A DNA stretch of 64,000 nucleotides from Burkholderiales bacterium UBA1834 (GTDB lineage: Bacteria > Pseudomonadota > Gammaproteobacteria > Burkholderiales > Burkholderiaceae_C), in contig DDJC01000002.1 of the NCBI GenBank assembly GCA_002339015.1, positions 7,106-71,105 on the forward strand, in the 5' to 3' direction. The number at the start of each line of letters is the position of its first letter. The first letter of the stretch is position 1. Made by a program: the position numbers and the translations under genes. This document shows, one piece after another, positions 7,900-16,326 of this stretch. The notes under the pieces were generated by a model, which searched no databases, was not told the DNA's origin, and was given only the letters and a program-made list of their open reading frames with translations.

Positions 7900-9462
7900 A
7901 TGACGCTGTGCCAAATGGAGCCACTGCCTCTTCCTGACCAGATGCCCCTTCATCCCGCAGGACTGCTACAGAAGGTAGCGCGTCCCGACGCGCTCATCGC
8001 TGTCTTCGGCCTCCTGGTCGTGGGCATCATCTGGGCCGCCACGCTCACTGTCAACGCCCGGGATGAACGCGAGGCTTCCGAGCAGGCCATTCAGGCCACC
8101 GAGCGTCTGCTGGACACCTACGAATCGCAGAGCCTGCGCGCCCTCAACGAGGTGCATCAGAGCCTGCGACTGATCGCCTACGCGCGGCGCTTCTCACGCG
8201 AAGACGACACGCTTGCGCAACTGCAGGCGCAGAACCTGCTGCTGCCCAACCTGCTCTTCACCACGCGCATCGTCGACGCATCAGGGCGGGTGCTGGCGAG
8301 TTCACGGGAGGCGGCCATCCGTTGGCCGATCGCCCCCGACGTGCTGGACGCCAGCACGGACAATCAGACCCCTGCCTACATGGGCAAGCCCTACCGGGTG
8401 GAGGGCCACCAGGAAGCGCTGGTCGATGTCAGCCGCAAGGTCAAACCCGAGGTGCCGGACAGCGAGCGCGTGGTCATCACATTCCCGGCCAGCTACCTCG
8501 TCAGCGATTACGACCAGACCCGCTTCGGCGCGGAAGGCCTGCTGGCTGTCGCCGGGCTGGACGGCATCTTCCGGGCTCGGCGCGTCGGCTCACTCATCTC
8601 GTCGGGCGATGCGGTGAACCCGGGCGACATCAATCTGCAGAACGCCGATGACGAACAGGCATCGGCACTGCTCAGGCGCGCCCCCTGGGACGGCGTGATG
8701 CGGTACACGGTCTCGCGGCGCCTGTACGGGCTGCCGCTGGCGGTGGTGGTCGGGCTGGCGGAGAGCGAGGCCCTCGAGGCCGTTCGTCAGGAAAGCCGGC
8801 GCAAGCACATCCAGGCCGCGGTCGCCACCCTCGTGGTCTTCGCCGTGGCGCTGGCCGTGGGCCTGCTGACACGGCGCATCCTCGAGTTGAGCGAGCGCGA
8901 GCGGCTGGCCAGCATGGCGCACGCCCAGCAGGTGGAGTTCCTGGCCTACAACGACAGCCTGACCGGCCTGCCCAACCGCGCCCACTTCAATACCGCGCTC
9001 ACGCAGTGCCTGGCGGAGAACCAGGCGGAGGGCACGCCCTTCGCGCTGATGTTCCTGGACCTGGACGGTTTCAAGACGGTCAACGACATGATGGGCCACC
9101 AGGCTGGCGACACGCTGCTGGTGCAGGTGGCCAAGCGGCTCAAGCAGTGCGTGCGGAGCAATGACCTGGTCGCCAGGCTGGGCGGCGACGAGTTCGTCGT
9201 CATTCTCGGAGACGGCCCCGGGCGCGCCGAGATCGCGGAGGTGGGCCGGCGCATCATCGACAAGCTGGGCCGCCCCTACAGCCTCGACGGCCGGCAGGCC
9301 GCGGTGACCGCCAGCATCGGTGTGGCCGTGTACCCGGACAATGGTGACGACGAAGAGTCCATGACGCGCGCCGCCGACCACGCCATGTACGCGGCCAAAG
9401 CGCAGGGCAAGAACCTGCTGGTGTTCTCGACGGAGACGCCTCTGGAGGCTGCTGGCGCGTGA
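7900..9462 (+). CDS. Membrane diguanylate cyclase with periplasmic sensor (GGDEF)
   Basis: It synthesises cyclic di-GMP from GTP. Residues 25-47 form one membrane segment and residues of about 310-330 (AAVATLVVFAVALAVGLL) a second. The extracytoplasmic region between them is Cache/PAS-like. The catalytic GGDEF motif is intact at 428-432, and the product-inhibition I-site R419-S-N-D422 sits five residues before it. The start is uncertain: ATG 7900 (520 residues) or the in-frame ATG 7942. It is divergent from the PstS-like/porin pair, 114 bp away, which may feed it a periplasmic signal. No EAL domain is present. Confidence 0.9.
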   Translation: MTLCQMEPLPLPDQMPLHPAGLLQKVARPDALIAVFGLLVVGIIWAATLTVNARDEREASEQAIQATERLLDTYESQSLRALNEVHQSLRLIAYARRFSREDDTLAQLQAQNLLLPNLLFTTRIVDASGRVLASSREAAIRWPIAPDVLDASTDNQTPAYMGKPYRVEGHQEALVDVSRKVKPEVPDSERVVITFPASYLVSDYDQTRFGAEGLLAVAGLDGIFRARRVGSLISSGDAVNPGDINLQNADDEQASALLRRAPWDGVMRYTVSRRLYGLPLAVVVGLAESEALEAVRQESRRKHIQAAVATLVVFAVALAVGLLTRRILELSERERLASMAHAQQVEFLAYNDSLTGLPNRAHFNTALTQCLAENQAEGTPFALMFLDLDGFKTVNDMMGHQAGDTLLVQVAKRLKQCVRSNDLVARLGGDEFVVILGDGPGRAEIAEVGRRIIDKLGRPYSLDGRQAAVTASIGVAVYPDNGDDEESMTRAADHAMYAAKAQGKNLLVFSTETPLEAAGA

Positions 9463-9498
9463 ACATGCGCGGCCCGCGCACAAGGCGGTCCACCCCCT

Positions 9499-9529
9499 CT
9501 TGAAATTCCGCGCGGCAGCGCTACCTCGG
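9499..9529 (+). promoter_or_regulatory. Candidate heat-shock (sigma32) promoter for hsp20 genes
   Basis: CTTGAAA at 9499-9505 matches the sigma32 -35 element exactly. After a 15-bp spacer the -10 region (CTACCTCGG, 9521-9529) is only a weak match to CCCCATnT. It lies 38 bp before the first hsp20 ATG, which has a strong AAAGGAGA ribosome binding site. Confidence 0.4.
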
Positions 9530-9566
9530 GCAGGCACCCCCCTTCACTGACGAAAGGAGACCTGTC

Positions 9567-10046
9567 ATGTACACCTCTGCCCTGAGCTTTCCGGCCAACG
9601 TCTTCAGTGAATTCGACTGGCTTCGCCGCGAACTGAACGACGTCTTCGGCCTGAACAACGACCATGCCCCCGCTGGCATCCGCGCGGTGGCGCCGGGCAC
9701 CTACCCGGCCCTCAACGTGGGCCACACGCCGCACAGCGTCGAGATCTACGCCTTCGCACCCGGCCTGGAAGCCAGCAAGCTGGACGTGAACCTCGACCGT
9801 GGCGTGCTGACCATTTCCGGCGAACGCGCGCCCGCCTTGCCCGAGGTGGCGCAGACTCAGGCCGACGGCGCCGACAAGGTCACCGTCTACAGCCGGGAAC
9901 GCCCCCACGGCCGCTTCAAGCGGGCCATCAACCTGCCCGACGACGTCGATCCGGACCGTGTGCAGGCGAACTACCGCGACGGCGTGCTGCACATCAGCGT
10001 GGCCCGCCGCGAAGAAGCCCAGCCCCGCCGCATCGCCGTCCAGTGA
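9567..10046 (+). CDS. Hsp20/alpha-crystallin small heat-shock protein (first of pair)
   Basis: This ATP-independent holdase chaperone has 159 residues. An N-terminal arm (SFPANVFSEFDWLRRELNDVF) precedes the alpha-crystallin domain at about 45-150, with the hallmark segments VEIYAFAPGLEASKLDVNL, RGVLTISGER and the conserved YRDGVLHISV near the end. The C-terminal RRIAVQ is the IxI-type oligomerisation anchor in reduced form. The second hsp20 gene starts 32 bp downstream on the same strand. The two are divergent in sequence, as in IbpA/IbpB-style pairs. Confidence 0.93.
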   Translation: MYTSALSFPANVFSEFDWLRRELNDVFGLNNDHAPAGIRAVAPGTYPALNVGHTPHSVEIYAFAPGLEASKLDVNLDRGVLTISGERAPALPEVAQTQADGADKVTVYSRERPHGRFKRAINLPDDVDPDRVQANYRDGVLHISVARREEAQPRRIAVQ

Positions 10047-10078
10047 ACCCTGATCCCGCCCACGAACAGGAGACTCTC

Positions 10079-10507
10079 ATGAGCACCCAACTGCAAACCG
10101 GTCAGAACACCGCCGTCGCCACCACCCCGTCCACAGCCAAGGCAGGCCAACACGCCGCCGCGTCGGGCAAGGACAGCCCGGCCATCGTGCCACGCGTGGA
10201 CGTGCTCGAAGACCAGACCGGCATCACCGTGCTGGCCGATCTGCCCGGCGTGCGCCGTGATCAGCTCGACCTCAAGGTCGACGGCGACACCCTGTGGATC
10301 GAAGGCACGGTCGACACGCAGGCGCCCGATGGCCTGGCCCCCGTCCACATGGAACTGCGCGTGCCGCGCTACCGCCGCGCCTTCACGCTCAGCCGCGAAC
10401 TGGACCCCAGCGGCATCCAGGCCAGCCTGAAGGACGGCGTGCTGAACCTGCGCATCCCCAAGCAGGCTCACGCCCAGCCGCGCCGCATCCAGGTTCAGGT
10501 GCATTGA
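10079..10507 (+). CDS. Hsp20/alpha-crystallin small heat-shock protein (second of pair)
   Basis: 142 residues starting MSTQLQTGQNTAVATT, with a CAGGAGAC ribosome binding site just upstream. The frame opens 12 codons earlier at an ATG that lacks such a site. A Thr/Ala-rich arm of about 35 residues precedes the alpha-crystallin domain (VDVLEDQTGITVLADLPGV through LKDGVLNLRIPK). The C-terminus RRIQVQVH carries an IxV anchor. It is probably co-transcribed with, and mixed-oligomer partner of, the preceding Hsp20. Confidence 0.93.
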   Translation: MSTQLQTGQNTAVATTPSTAKAGQHAAASGKDSPAIVPRVDVLEDQTGITVLADLPGVRRDQLDLKVDGDTLWIEGTVDTQAPDGLAPVHMELRVPRYRRAFTLSRELDPSGIQASLKDGVLNLRIPKQAHAQPRRIQVQVH

Positions 10508-10677
10508 CCGACAGGTGCCGTCCGGTGTCCTGTCATGGGCATCGGGCGGCAACGTCCCGCCGCGTCGTACCATGGCTTGCGGCCCGGTGTCCGCGTGTTA
10601 GATTTCACCCGAAATCAATAACCATCAGACACTGAAACTTCAGCAACGGCCCTGCGGCCGGGCTGAACGGAGACGAC

Positions 10678-11550
10678 ATGAGCGATGTGATGCAGGAAGT
10701 GCTGGAGCTTCTGGATCTGGAAACGATCGAGAAGGGCCTCTTCCGCGGCCCCAGCCGCAACTTCTTCGGCAAGAACGTGTTTGGCGGCCAGGTGCTGGGC
10801 CAGGCGCTGATGGCCGCGGGCCGCACCGTGGAAGGCCGGCTGCCGCACTCGCTGCACGGCTATTTCCTGCGCGCAGGCGATGTGAAGGCGCCCATCGTCT
10901 ACCAGGTCGAGACCATCCGCGATGGCAAGAGCTTCTGCACGCGCAACGTCAAGGGCATCCAGCACGGCGAGAACATCTTTCTGATGTCGGCCTCATTCGC
11001 GGTGCCCGAAGAAGGGCTGGACCACCAGTCGCCCATGCCCGAAGTGCAGGGCCCGGACGACCTGCCCAGCGAGCACCAACTGCGCGCGCTGATCGCGCCC
11101 ATGATCCCGGAAAAGATCCGTTCGGTGTTCGAGCGCGAACGCCCCGTCGAGATTCGCCCCATCGACCCGGTCAATCCCTTCGCCCCCGTCAAGAAGGAGG
11201 CCGTGCGCCGCCAGTGGATGAAGTCGCAGAGCCGCCTGCCGGACGACCCGCTGCTGCACATGTGCATCCTGGCCTTCGCCTCCGACTTCGGGCTGATGAG
11301 CACGGCCATGCTGCCGCACGGAGTCTCGGTCATCCAGAGCAATGTGCACGCGGCCAGCCTGGACCATGCCATGTGGTTCCACCGCGATTTCCGCATCGAT
11401 GAATGGCTGCTCTACGACATGGATGCGCCCAATGCCTCCGCCTCGCGCGGGATGAACTTCGGGCGCGTGTTCAAGCAGGATGGCACGCTGGTGGCCACGG
11501 TGGCCCAGGAAGGCCTGATGCGGCTGCACGAGGTGCAGGAGAAGTACTGA
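10678..11550 (+). CDS. tesB: Acyl-CoA thioesterase II
   Basis: It hydrolyses medium and long acyl-CoAs to free acid and CoA in the cytosol. The 290 residues have the double-hotdog TesB layout. FRGPSRNFFGKNVFGGQVLGQ opens the first hotdog, and DFGLMSTAMLPHGVS and ASLDHAMWFHRDFRIDEWLLY mark the second. The Asp in the SLDHAMWFH segment corresponds to the catalytic Asp of E. coli TesB. The length matches the family (about 286). A rho-independent terminator follows immediately. No other fatty-acid genes are adjacent. Confidence 0.95.
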   Translation: MSDVMQEVLELLDLETIEKGLFRGPSRNFFGKNVFGGQVLGQALMAAGRTVEGRLPHSLHGYFLRAGDVKAPIVYQVETIRDGKSFCTRNVKGIQHGENIFLMSASFAVPEEGLDHQSPMPEVQGPDDLPSEHQLRALIAPMIPEKIRSVFERERPVEIRPIDPVNPFAPVKKEAVRRQWMKSQSRLPDDPLLHMCILAFASDFGLMSTAMLPHGVSVIQSNVHAASLDHAMWFHRDFRIDEWLLYDMDAPNASASRGMNFGRVFKQDGTLVATVAQEGLMRLHEVQEKY

Positions 11551-11559
11551 GCTTTGGTC

Positions 11560-11588
11560 AAGGCACCCGCCGCAGCAGGCGCCTTTTT
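11560..11588 (+). terminator. Rho-independent terminator after tesB
   Basis: AAGGCACC (11560-11567) pairs with GGCGCCTT (11578-11585) with one mismatch, followed by a run of T (11584-11588). It lies 10 bp after the tesB stop and before the convergent pirin stop. Confidence 0.7.
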
Positions 11589-11615
11589 GTCATGCACCCG
11601 GGGCCTTGCGGACCA

Positions 11616-12317
11616 TCAGGCGGCCGAATCCACCAGCACCAGCTCGGTGTCCGACAGCGCCGTGACGCGGAAGCTCTCCACATCGCGGATGGCCGCACCG
11701 TCACGGGCGTTCAGGTGCACGCCGTCGATCTCCACCTCGCCGGCCGCCGGCACCAGGTAACCCCGGCGGTCCTTGCCGATCGTGTACTCGACCGTCTCGC
11801 CCGCCTTGAGTGTGGCGCCCAGCACCCGGGCGCTGGTGCGGATGGGCAGCGCCTCCTCGTCACCCGGCAGGCCGCTGGCCAGCGCCACGAACTGGCCTGA
11901 GCGCTCGCCCTTGGGGAAGGGCTTGGCACCCCATGACGGCGCAGCGCGCTCACGGTCCGGGATGATCCAGATCTGGAAGATCTTGGTTTCGCCCGACTCC
12001 AGGTTGTACTCGGAATGACGCACGCCGGTACCCGCGCTCATCACCTGCACATCGCCCGCTTCGGTGCGGCCACGGTTGCCCAGGCTGTCTTCATGGGTGA
12101 TGGCGCCTTCACGCACGTACGTGATGATCTCCATGTCCGAGTGACCATGCGGCGGGAAGCCGGTGCCTGGGGCGATCGTGTCATCGTTCCACACCCGAAG
12201 GGCGCCCCAGTGCACCCGGGCCGGATCGTGGTATTCGGCGAACGAGAAGTGGTGCTTGGCATTGAGCCAGCCATGGTTGGCACCACCAAGGCTTTCGAAG
12301 GGACGACGTTCGATCAT
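11616..12317 (-). CDS. Pirin family protein (YhhW-like, possible quercetin 2,3-dioxygenase)
   Basis: This bicupin metalloprotein has 233 residues. The first cupin holds the metal ligands in PPHGHSDMEIITYVREG with later H/E residues in GTGVRHSEYN, the conserved pirin pattern. The length matches YhhW. Pirins of this type bind Fe or another metal and some cleave quercetin, while others act as redox-sensitive regulators. The sequence does not decide between these. It is transcribed divergently from a LysR gene, an arrangement in which the LysR protein normally controls the pirin. Confidence 0.92.
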   Translation of the reverse strand: MIERRPFESLGGANHGWLNAKHHFSFAEYHDPARVHWGALRVWNDDTIAPGTGFPPHGHSDMEIITYVREGAITHEDSLGNRGRTEAGDVQVMSAGTGVRHSEYNLESGETKIFQIWIIPDRERAAPSWGAKPFPKGERSGQFVALASGLPGDEEALPIRTSARVLGATLKAGETVEYTIGKDRRGYLVPAAGEVEIDGVHLNARDGAAIRDVESFRVTALSDTELVLVDSAA

Positions 12318-12380
12318 GATGCTTTCTCCAGGTGTTGGCGCCGGGTTGTTGGCGCGATGGGTTCACTGTAGAGACTTGCG

Positions 12381-12394
12381 ATTCATAAGAGAAT
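12381..12394. promoter_or_regulatory. Candidate LysR operator in pirin/LysR intergenic region
   Basis: ATTC-ATAAGA-GAAT (12381-12394) is an inverted repeat in the only AT-rich stretch of the 112-bp divergent region, followed by TAGAAAACATGGAAAAC. LysR-type proteins bind interrupted dyads of this size between divergent promoters. Confidence 0.4.
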
Positions 12395-12429
12395 AGAAAA
12401 CATGGAAAACAATTCATTCCAAAATTGAC

Positions 12430-13359
12430 ATGACCAAGTTGCCCGACCTGCAGGCCTGGGCCATCTTCGCCAAGGTGGCCGAGTGCGGCTCCTTCGCGAA
12501 AGCTTCCGAAGAACTGGCCATCTCGCAGCCCACGGTGTCCAAGGCCGTCACGCGGCTGGAGCAACGGCTCAAGACCACGCTGTTCCATCGAACCTCCCGC
12601 AAGATGTCGCTCACCGCCAGCGGCCAGGCCGCGCTGGAGCGTGCCACGCGCATCCTGGCCGAAGGCGAGGCGGTCGAAGCCGAAATCACCGAGCAATCCA
12701 AGAGCCTGCGCGGCACCATCCGCATCGCCGCGCCCATGTCCTTCGGTGTGACCCACCTGGGCCCTGCCCTGCCCGAGTTCATGCGCCGACACCCCGAGGT
12801 GACGCTGGACCTGCACTTCAGCGACGAGATGATCGACGTGGTGGCCGAGGGCTATGACCTGGCGCTGCGCATCTCGTCGCTGCCCGACTCCAGCCTGCTG
12901 GCGCGGCGCCTGTGCGCGGTGCGCCTGCTGCTGGTGGGCGCGCCCTCCTACTTCGAGCAGCACGGCCATCCGCAGCACCCGCGTGACCTGGCCCAGCACC
13001 GCGCGCTGCGCTATGCCAACGAACGTGGCGGCGAGGCCTGGCGCTTCAGGCACAGCAAGAAGGGTGAGTTCGGCCAGGTGGTGCCCTCCAGCCTGCGGGT
13101 GAACAATGCCGAGGCGCTGGTGCCGGCCCTGCGCGCGGGCCTGGGCCTGGCCATCCAGCCCGAGTTCCTGGCCTGGGATGACCTGCGCGCCGGCCGCGTG
13201 ATCACGACGATGGGCGATTGGCAGGTGCCGCCCATCGCCCTGCACATCGTGATGCCACCGGGGCGTGCCAAGCCGGCCCGCGTGCAGGCCCTGATCGAGT
13301 ACCTGGCCCACCATTTCGCGCAAGCCCCCTGGGCCACAGACGGTAACCATCCCAGCTAG
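12430..13359 (+). CDS. LysR-type transcriptional regulator
   Basis: 309 residues. The N-terminal winged helix-turn-helix (about residues 5-65) includes FAKASEELAISQPTVSKAVTRLE and TLFHRTSRKMSLTASGQ. The periplasmic-binding-protein-like effector domain follows (about 92-295). It belongs to the group related to DNA-binding regulators such as AaeR/CrgA that usually control a divergent neighbour. Here that is the pirin gene, 112 bp away. The effector is unknown. The gene ends 23 bp before the LexA box of the next operon. Confidence 0.92.
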   Translation: MTKLPDLQAWAIFAKVAECGSFAKASEELAISQPTVSKAVTRLEQRLKTTLFHRTSRKMSLTASGQAALERATRILAEGEAVEAEITEQSKSLRGTIRIAAPMSFGVTHLGPALPEFMRRHPEVTLDLHFSDEMIDVVAEGYDLALRISSLPDSSLLARRLCAVRLLLVGAPSYFEQHGHPQHPRDLAQHRALRYANERGGEAWRFRHSKKGEFGQVVPSSLRVNNAEALVPALRAGLGLAIQPEFLAWDDLRAGRVITTMGDWQVPPIALHIVMPPGRAKPARVQALIEYLAHHFAQAPWATDGNHPS

Positions 13360-13376
13360 GCAGACCACAAGCGGGT

Positions 13377-13385
13377 TGATATACT
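13377..13385 (+). promoter_or_regulatory. Extended -10 promoter element of the SOS operon
   Basis: TG-A-TATACT (13377-13385) matches the extended -10 consensus (TGnTATAAT). Its last four bases overlap the LexA box, so bound LexA would block it. No good -35 is seen, as is common with extended -10 promoters. Confidence 0.5.
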
Positions 13386-13401
13386 GTACATAAATACAGT
13401 A
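13382..13401. promoter_or_regulatory. LexA box (SOS operator)
   Basis: TACTGTACATAAATACAGTA is a full match to the LexA operator pattern TACTGT-N8-ACAGTA with an AT-rich core. It lies 17 bp before the ATG of the radical-SAM gene and overlaps a candidate -10 element. This makes the four-gene operon downstream a probable SOS regulon member. Confidence 0.88.
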
Positions 13402-13418
13402 CTCAACCAGCTCCTGCC

Positions 13419-14783
13419 ATGCAACTCCAGCGCAAGCTCGCCATCCTGGCCGACGCGGCCAAGTACGACGCCTCGTGTGCATCGTCAGGCGCGGGCGGCC
13501 GTGATGCCAGCGATGGCGTCGGCATCGGCTCGACCGAAGGCATGGGCATCTGCCACAGCTACGCCCCTGATGGCCGCTGCATTTCGCTGCTCAAGCTGCT
13601 GCTCACCAACTGGTGCATCTACGACTGCCTCTTTTGCGTCAACCGCGAATCCAGCAACACGCCGCGTGCACGCTTCACGGTCGATGAGGTGGTGTCCATC
13701 ACGCTGGATTTCTACAAGCGCAACCTGATCGAGGGCCTGTTTCTCAGTTCCGGCATCATCCGCAACCCCGATTACACGATGGAGCAGGTGATCGAAGTCG
13801 CGCGCCGCCTGCGGCAGGAGCACCACTTCCGCGGCTACATCCACCTCAAAACCATCCCCGATGCCAGCGCCGACCTGGTCGCCCGCGCCGGCCTGTTCGC
13901 CGACCGGCTCAGCATCAACATCGAGTTGCCCACGGTGCAGTCGCTGCACGCCCTGGCGCCCGAGAAGGACGCCACCGGCATCAAGCGCTCGATGGCCCGC
14001 ATCCGCCTGGCGCTGGACGACCACCGCGAAGCCAGGCAGCAGGCCACGCAGGTGCGCGCGGCGCCCGGCCGCCCGGCCAAGGCGCCCGCGCCGCCGGCCT
14101 TCTCGCCCGCCGGCCAGAGCACGCAGATGATCGTGGGAGCCGATGCCTCCACTGACCGGCAGATCCTGTCCACCAGCGTGAGCCTGTACCGCAACTACGC
14201 GCTGCGGCGCGTGTACTACTCGGCCTTCAGCCCCATCCCGCATGCCAGCGCCGATCTGCCCGCGCAGGCCGCGCCGCTGCTGCGCGAGCACCGGCTGTAC
14301 CAGGCCGACTGGCTGATGCGCTTCTATGGCTTCGACGAGCAGGAGCTGGTCACCACCGAGCAGGGCATGCTCTCGCTCGACCTGGACCCGAAGCTGGCCT
14401 GGGCGCTGGCGCATCCCGAGCGCTTTCCGGTGGACCTGAACCGCGCCCCGCGCGAGATGCTGCTGCGCGTGCCGGGGCTGGGCGTGGCCTCGGTGGACAA
14501 GCTGCTGGCGGCGCGCCGTGTGCGGCAGCTGCGCCGCGCCGATGTGGAGCGCCTGCGCGCGGCCTCACGGCGCGTGCTGGCCTTCGTGTGCCTGCCGGAT
14601 CATCGGCCCGGGCCGGAGGCTCAGGCGCTGGCGGCCAAGGTGCAGGGGCGTGGCGCCAGGCAGGCCGAGCGCCATGCTGCGCCCGCGGCCTCGCAAGCCT
14701 CGCTGTTCGACGATGCCTTTGTGGCCGCAACCCCGGGCACGGTGGCGCCGGCAGTGCAACCGTCGCAGGTGACGGCATGGTGA
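13419..14783 (+). CDS. Radical-SAM protein linked to UdgX (SplB-like, putative DNA repair/modification)
   Basis: This is a radical S-adenosylmethionine enzyme of 454 residues. The iron-sulfur motif is C66-IYD-C70-LF-C73, preceded by GMGICHSYAPDG, and followed by the glycine-rich LSSGIIRNPDYT segment. The domain recalls spore photoproduct lyase. The C-terminal part includes a helix-hairpin-helix-like segment (LLRVPGLGVASVDKLLAARR) that may contact DNA. It matches the family that travels with UdgX (TIGR03916 type). The stop overlaps the next start (ATGGTGA). A perfect LexA box lies upstream. The chemical reaction is not established for this family. Repair of a DNA lesion is inferred from the partner and the SOS control. 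Confidence 0.9.
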   Translation: MQLQRKLAILADAAKYDASCASSGAGGRDASDGVGIGSTEGMGICHSYAPDGRCISLLKLLLTNWCIYDCLFCVNRESSNTPRARFTVDEVVSITLDFYKRNLIEGLFLSSGIIRNPDYTMEQVIEVARRLRQEHHFRGYIHLKTIPDASADLVARAGLFADRLSINIELPTVQSLHALAPEKDATGIKRSMARIRLALDDHREARQQATQVRAAPGRPAKAPAPPAFSPAGQSTQMIVGADASTDRQILSTSVSLYRNYALRRVYYSAFSPIPHASADLPAQAAPLLREHRLYQADWLMRFYGFDEQELVTTEQGMLSLDLDPKLAWALAHPERFPVDLNRAPREMLLRVPGLGVASVDKLLAARRVRQLRRADVERLRAASRRVLAFVCLPDHRPGPEAQALAAKVQGRGARQAERHAAPAASQASLFDDAFVAATPGTVAPAVQPSQVTAW

Positions 14784-16324
14784 GGGTTCAGCTCGACCAC
14801 CCCGATGACACCGTCGGCGTGCTGCGCGCGCTGGAGCAACTGGTGCGCGCCAACGCATCGCCCGACGACGTGCTCTGGCACGTGGGTACATCGGCCGGAC
14901 AGACCGATCTGTTCGCCGCATCGGCGAGCGCCGAGGCGCCATCGCACCTCACCTGCCATGAGCCCAACCCCGGTGGCGCATATGGTGTGTCTGGCGCGCA
15001 TGGCGCTGGCAAAACCGCATCCACGCCCCCCTGGCCCGCCGACTTCGACGCCCTGGCCGACACCGCCACCCTGCACGACGATCCCCAGCGCTTCACCCTG
15101 CTGCACCGCCTGGCCGCCCGCGTGCACGCCGACCGTCGCGCCTGGCAGGACACGCTGGACGCCGACCGCATCGCACTGGAGCGCATGGCACGCCAGGTGC
15201 GCCGCGAGATCCACAAGATGCACGCCTTTGTGCGCTTCAAGCCCGTGAAGGATGAAGAAGGCGAACAGCACGTGGCCTGGTTCGAGCCAGCCCATCACAT
15301 CGTGCGCGCAGCAGCTCCGTTTTTCGCGCGACGCTTTGCCTCCATGCGCTGGGCCATCTTCACACCGCGCGGCTGCGTGGCCTGGGACCGCCAGTCGCTG
15401 CAGTTCGCGCAGGGCACCTCGCGTGCGGCTGCGCCGGCCTTGGCGCTCGACGATGGCGACGAGCTGTGGCTCACCTACTACCGCAGCATCTTCAACCCCG
15501 CACGCGTCAAGGTGGCGGCCATGCGCCGCGAGATGCCGGTGCGCTACTGGAAGAACCTGCCAGAAGCCTCGGCCATCTCCGCCCTGCTGGCGGATGCACC
15601 GCAGCGCGCCGCCACGATGGTGGCCGAAGCCGAACACCGCATGGCGCCCAGCGCTCAGGCCGTGCTGGCCTCGCGCCCGGTCAGGCCGCATGCATCGCCA
15701 GGTGTCACCGACGCCCAGGCCGTGCTCACCACCTGCCAGACCCTGGCCGCTCGCTGCACGCACTGCGCCCATGCCGCGCACGCCACGCAGACCGTGTGGG
15801 GTGAAGGCCCCATCGGGGCTTCCTTGATGCTGGTGGGCGAGCAGCCCGGCGACCGCGAAGACCTCGAAGGCCGCCCTTTCGTCGGCCCGGCTGGCCAGTT
15901 GCTGCGCGCCGCGCTCGATGAACTGCACTGGCCGCACGATCAACTCTACCTCACCAACGCCGTCAAGCACTTCAAGTATGAATGGCGCGGCAAGCGCCGC
16001 ATCCACAAGACGCCAGCCCAGCGCGAGGCCCTCGCCTGCCTGGCCTGGCTGGAGGCCGAGATCCAGAGCGTGCGCCCCCAGGCCATCGTGGCCCTGGGCG
16101 CCACGGCCGCCCGCAGCCTGCTGGGCCCTGACTTGGCCGTGGCCGAGCACGAAGGCCGCTGGCTGCACCGCGCCGATGGGCTGCCCGTGCTGGTGGTGCG
16201 CCACCCCGCCTCCATCCTGCGCACGGATGCAGCCATGCAGCTCGCCCTGCGCCAGCGCTGGATCGCGCACCTGCGCCTGGCCAGCCAGGTGCTGCCCTCG
16301 TCACCAGCGCTGGAGGAGGTCTGA
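14777..16324 (+). CDS. udgX: DUF4130-UdgX fusion: uracil-DNA glycosylase with KRRIH loop
   Basis: 515 residues in two parts. The N-terminal part (about 1-280) is the DUF4130/TIGR03915 region linked to radical-SAM proteins. The C-terminal part (about 320-510) is a family-4-like uracil-DNA glycosylase. It has C327-THC330 for the iron-sulfur cluster, motif A G354-EQPGD359, the UdgX-specific loop K406-RRIH410, and VVRHPASILR as motif B. In characterised UdgX the His of KRRIH attacks the sugar and leaves the enzyme covalently bound to DNA. His410 is the equivalent here. The segment NAVKHFK has His where family 4 enzymes have the third Cys. The start overlaps the radical-SAM stop by 7 bp. A larger frame opening at 14588 lies inside the upstream gene and was rejected. 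Confidence 0.92.
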   Translation: MVRVQLDHPDDTVGVLRALEQLVRANASPDDVLWHVGTSAGQTDLFAASASAEAPSHLTCHEPNPGGAYGVSGAHGAGKTASTPPWPADFDALADTATLHDDPQRFTLLHRLAARVHADRRAWQDTLDADRIALERMARQVRREIHKMHAFVRFKPVKDEEGEQHVAWFEPAHHIVRAAAPFFARRFASMRWAIFTPRGCVAWDRQSLQFAQGTSRAAAPALALDDGDELWLTYYRSIFNPARVKVAAMRREMPVRYWKNLPEASAISALLADAPQRAATMVAEAEHRMAPSAQAVLASRPVRPHASPGVTDAQAVLTTCQTLAARCTHCAHAAHATQTVWGEGPIGASLMLVGEQPGDREDLEGRPFVGPAGQLLRAALDELHWPHDQLYLTNAVKHFKYEWRGKRRIHKTPAQREALACLAWLEAEIQSVRPQAIVALGATAARSLLGPDLAVAEHEGRWLHRADGLPVLVVRHPASILRTDAAMQLALRQRWIAHLRLASQVLPSSPALEEV

Positions 16325-16326
16325 GC

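Noticed and set aside
9466..9482. Palindrome TGCGCG-GCC-CGCGCA after the diguanylate cyclase gene
   Set aside because: There is no T-tract and short GC palindromes are common in this DNA, so it was not called a terminator.
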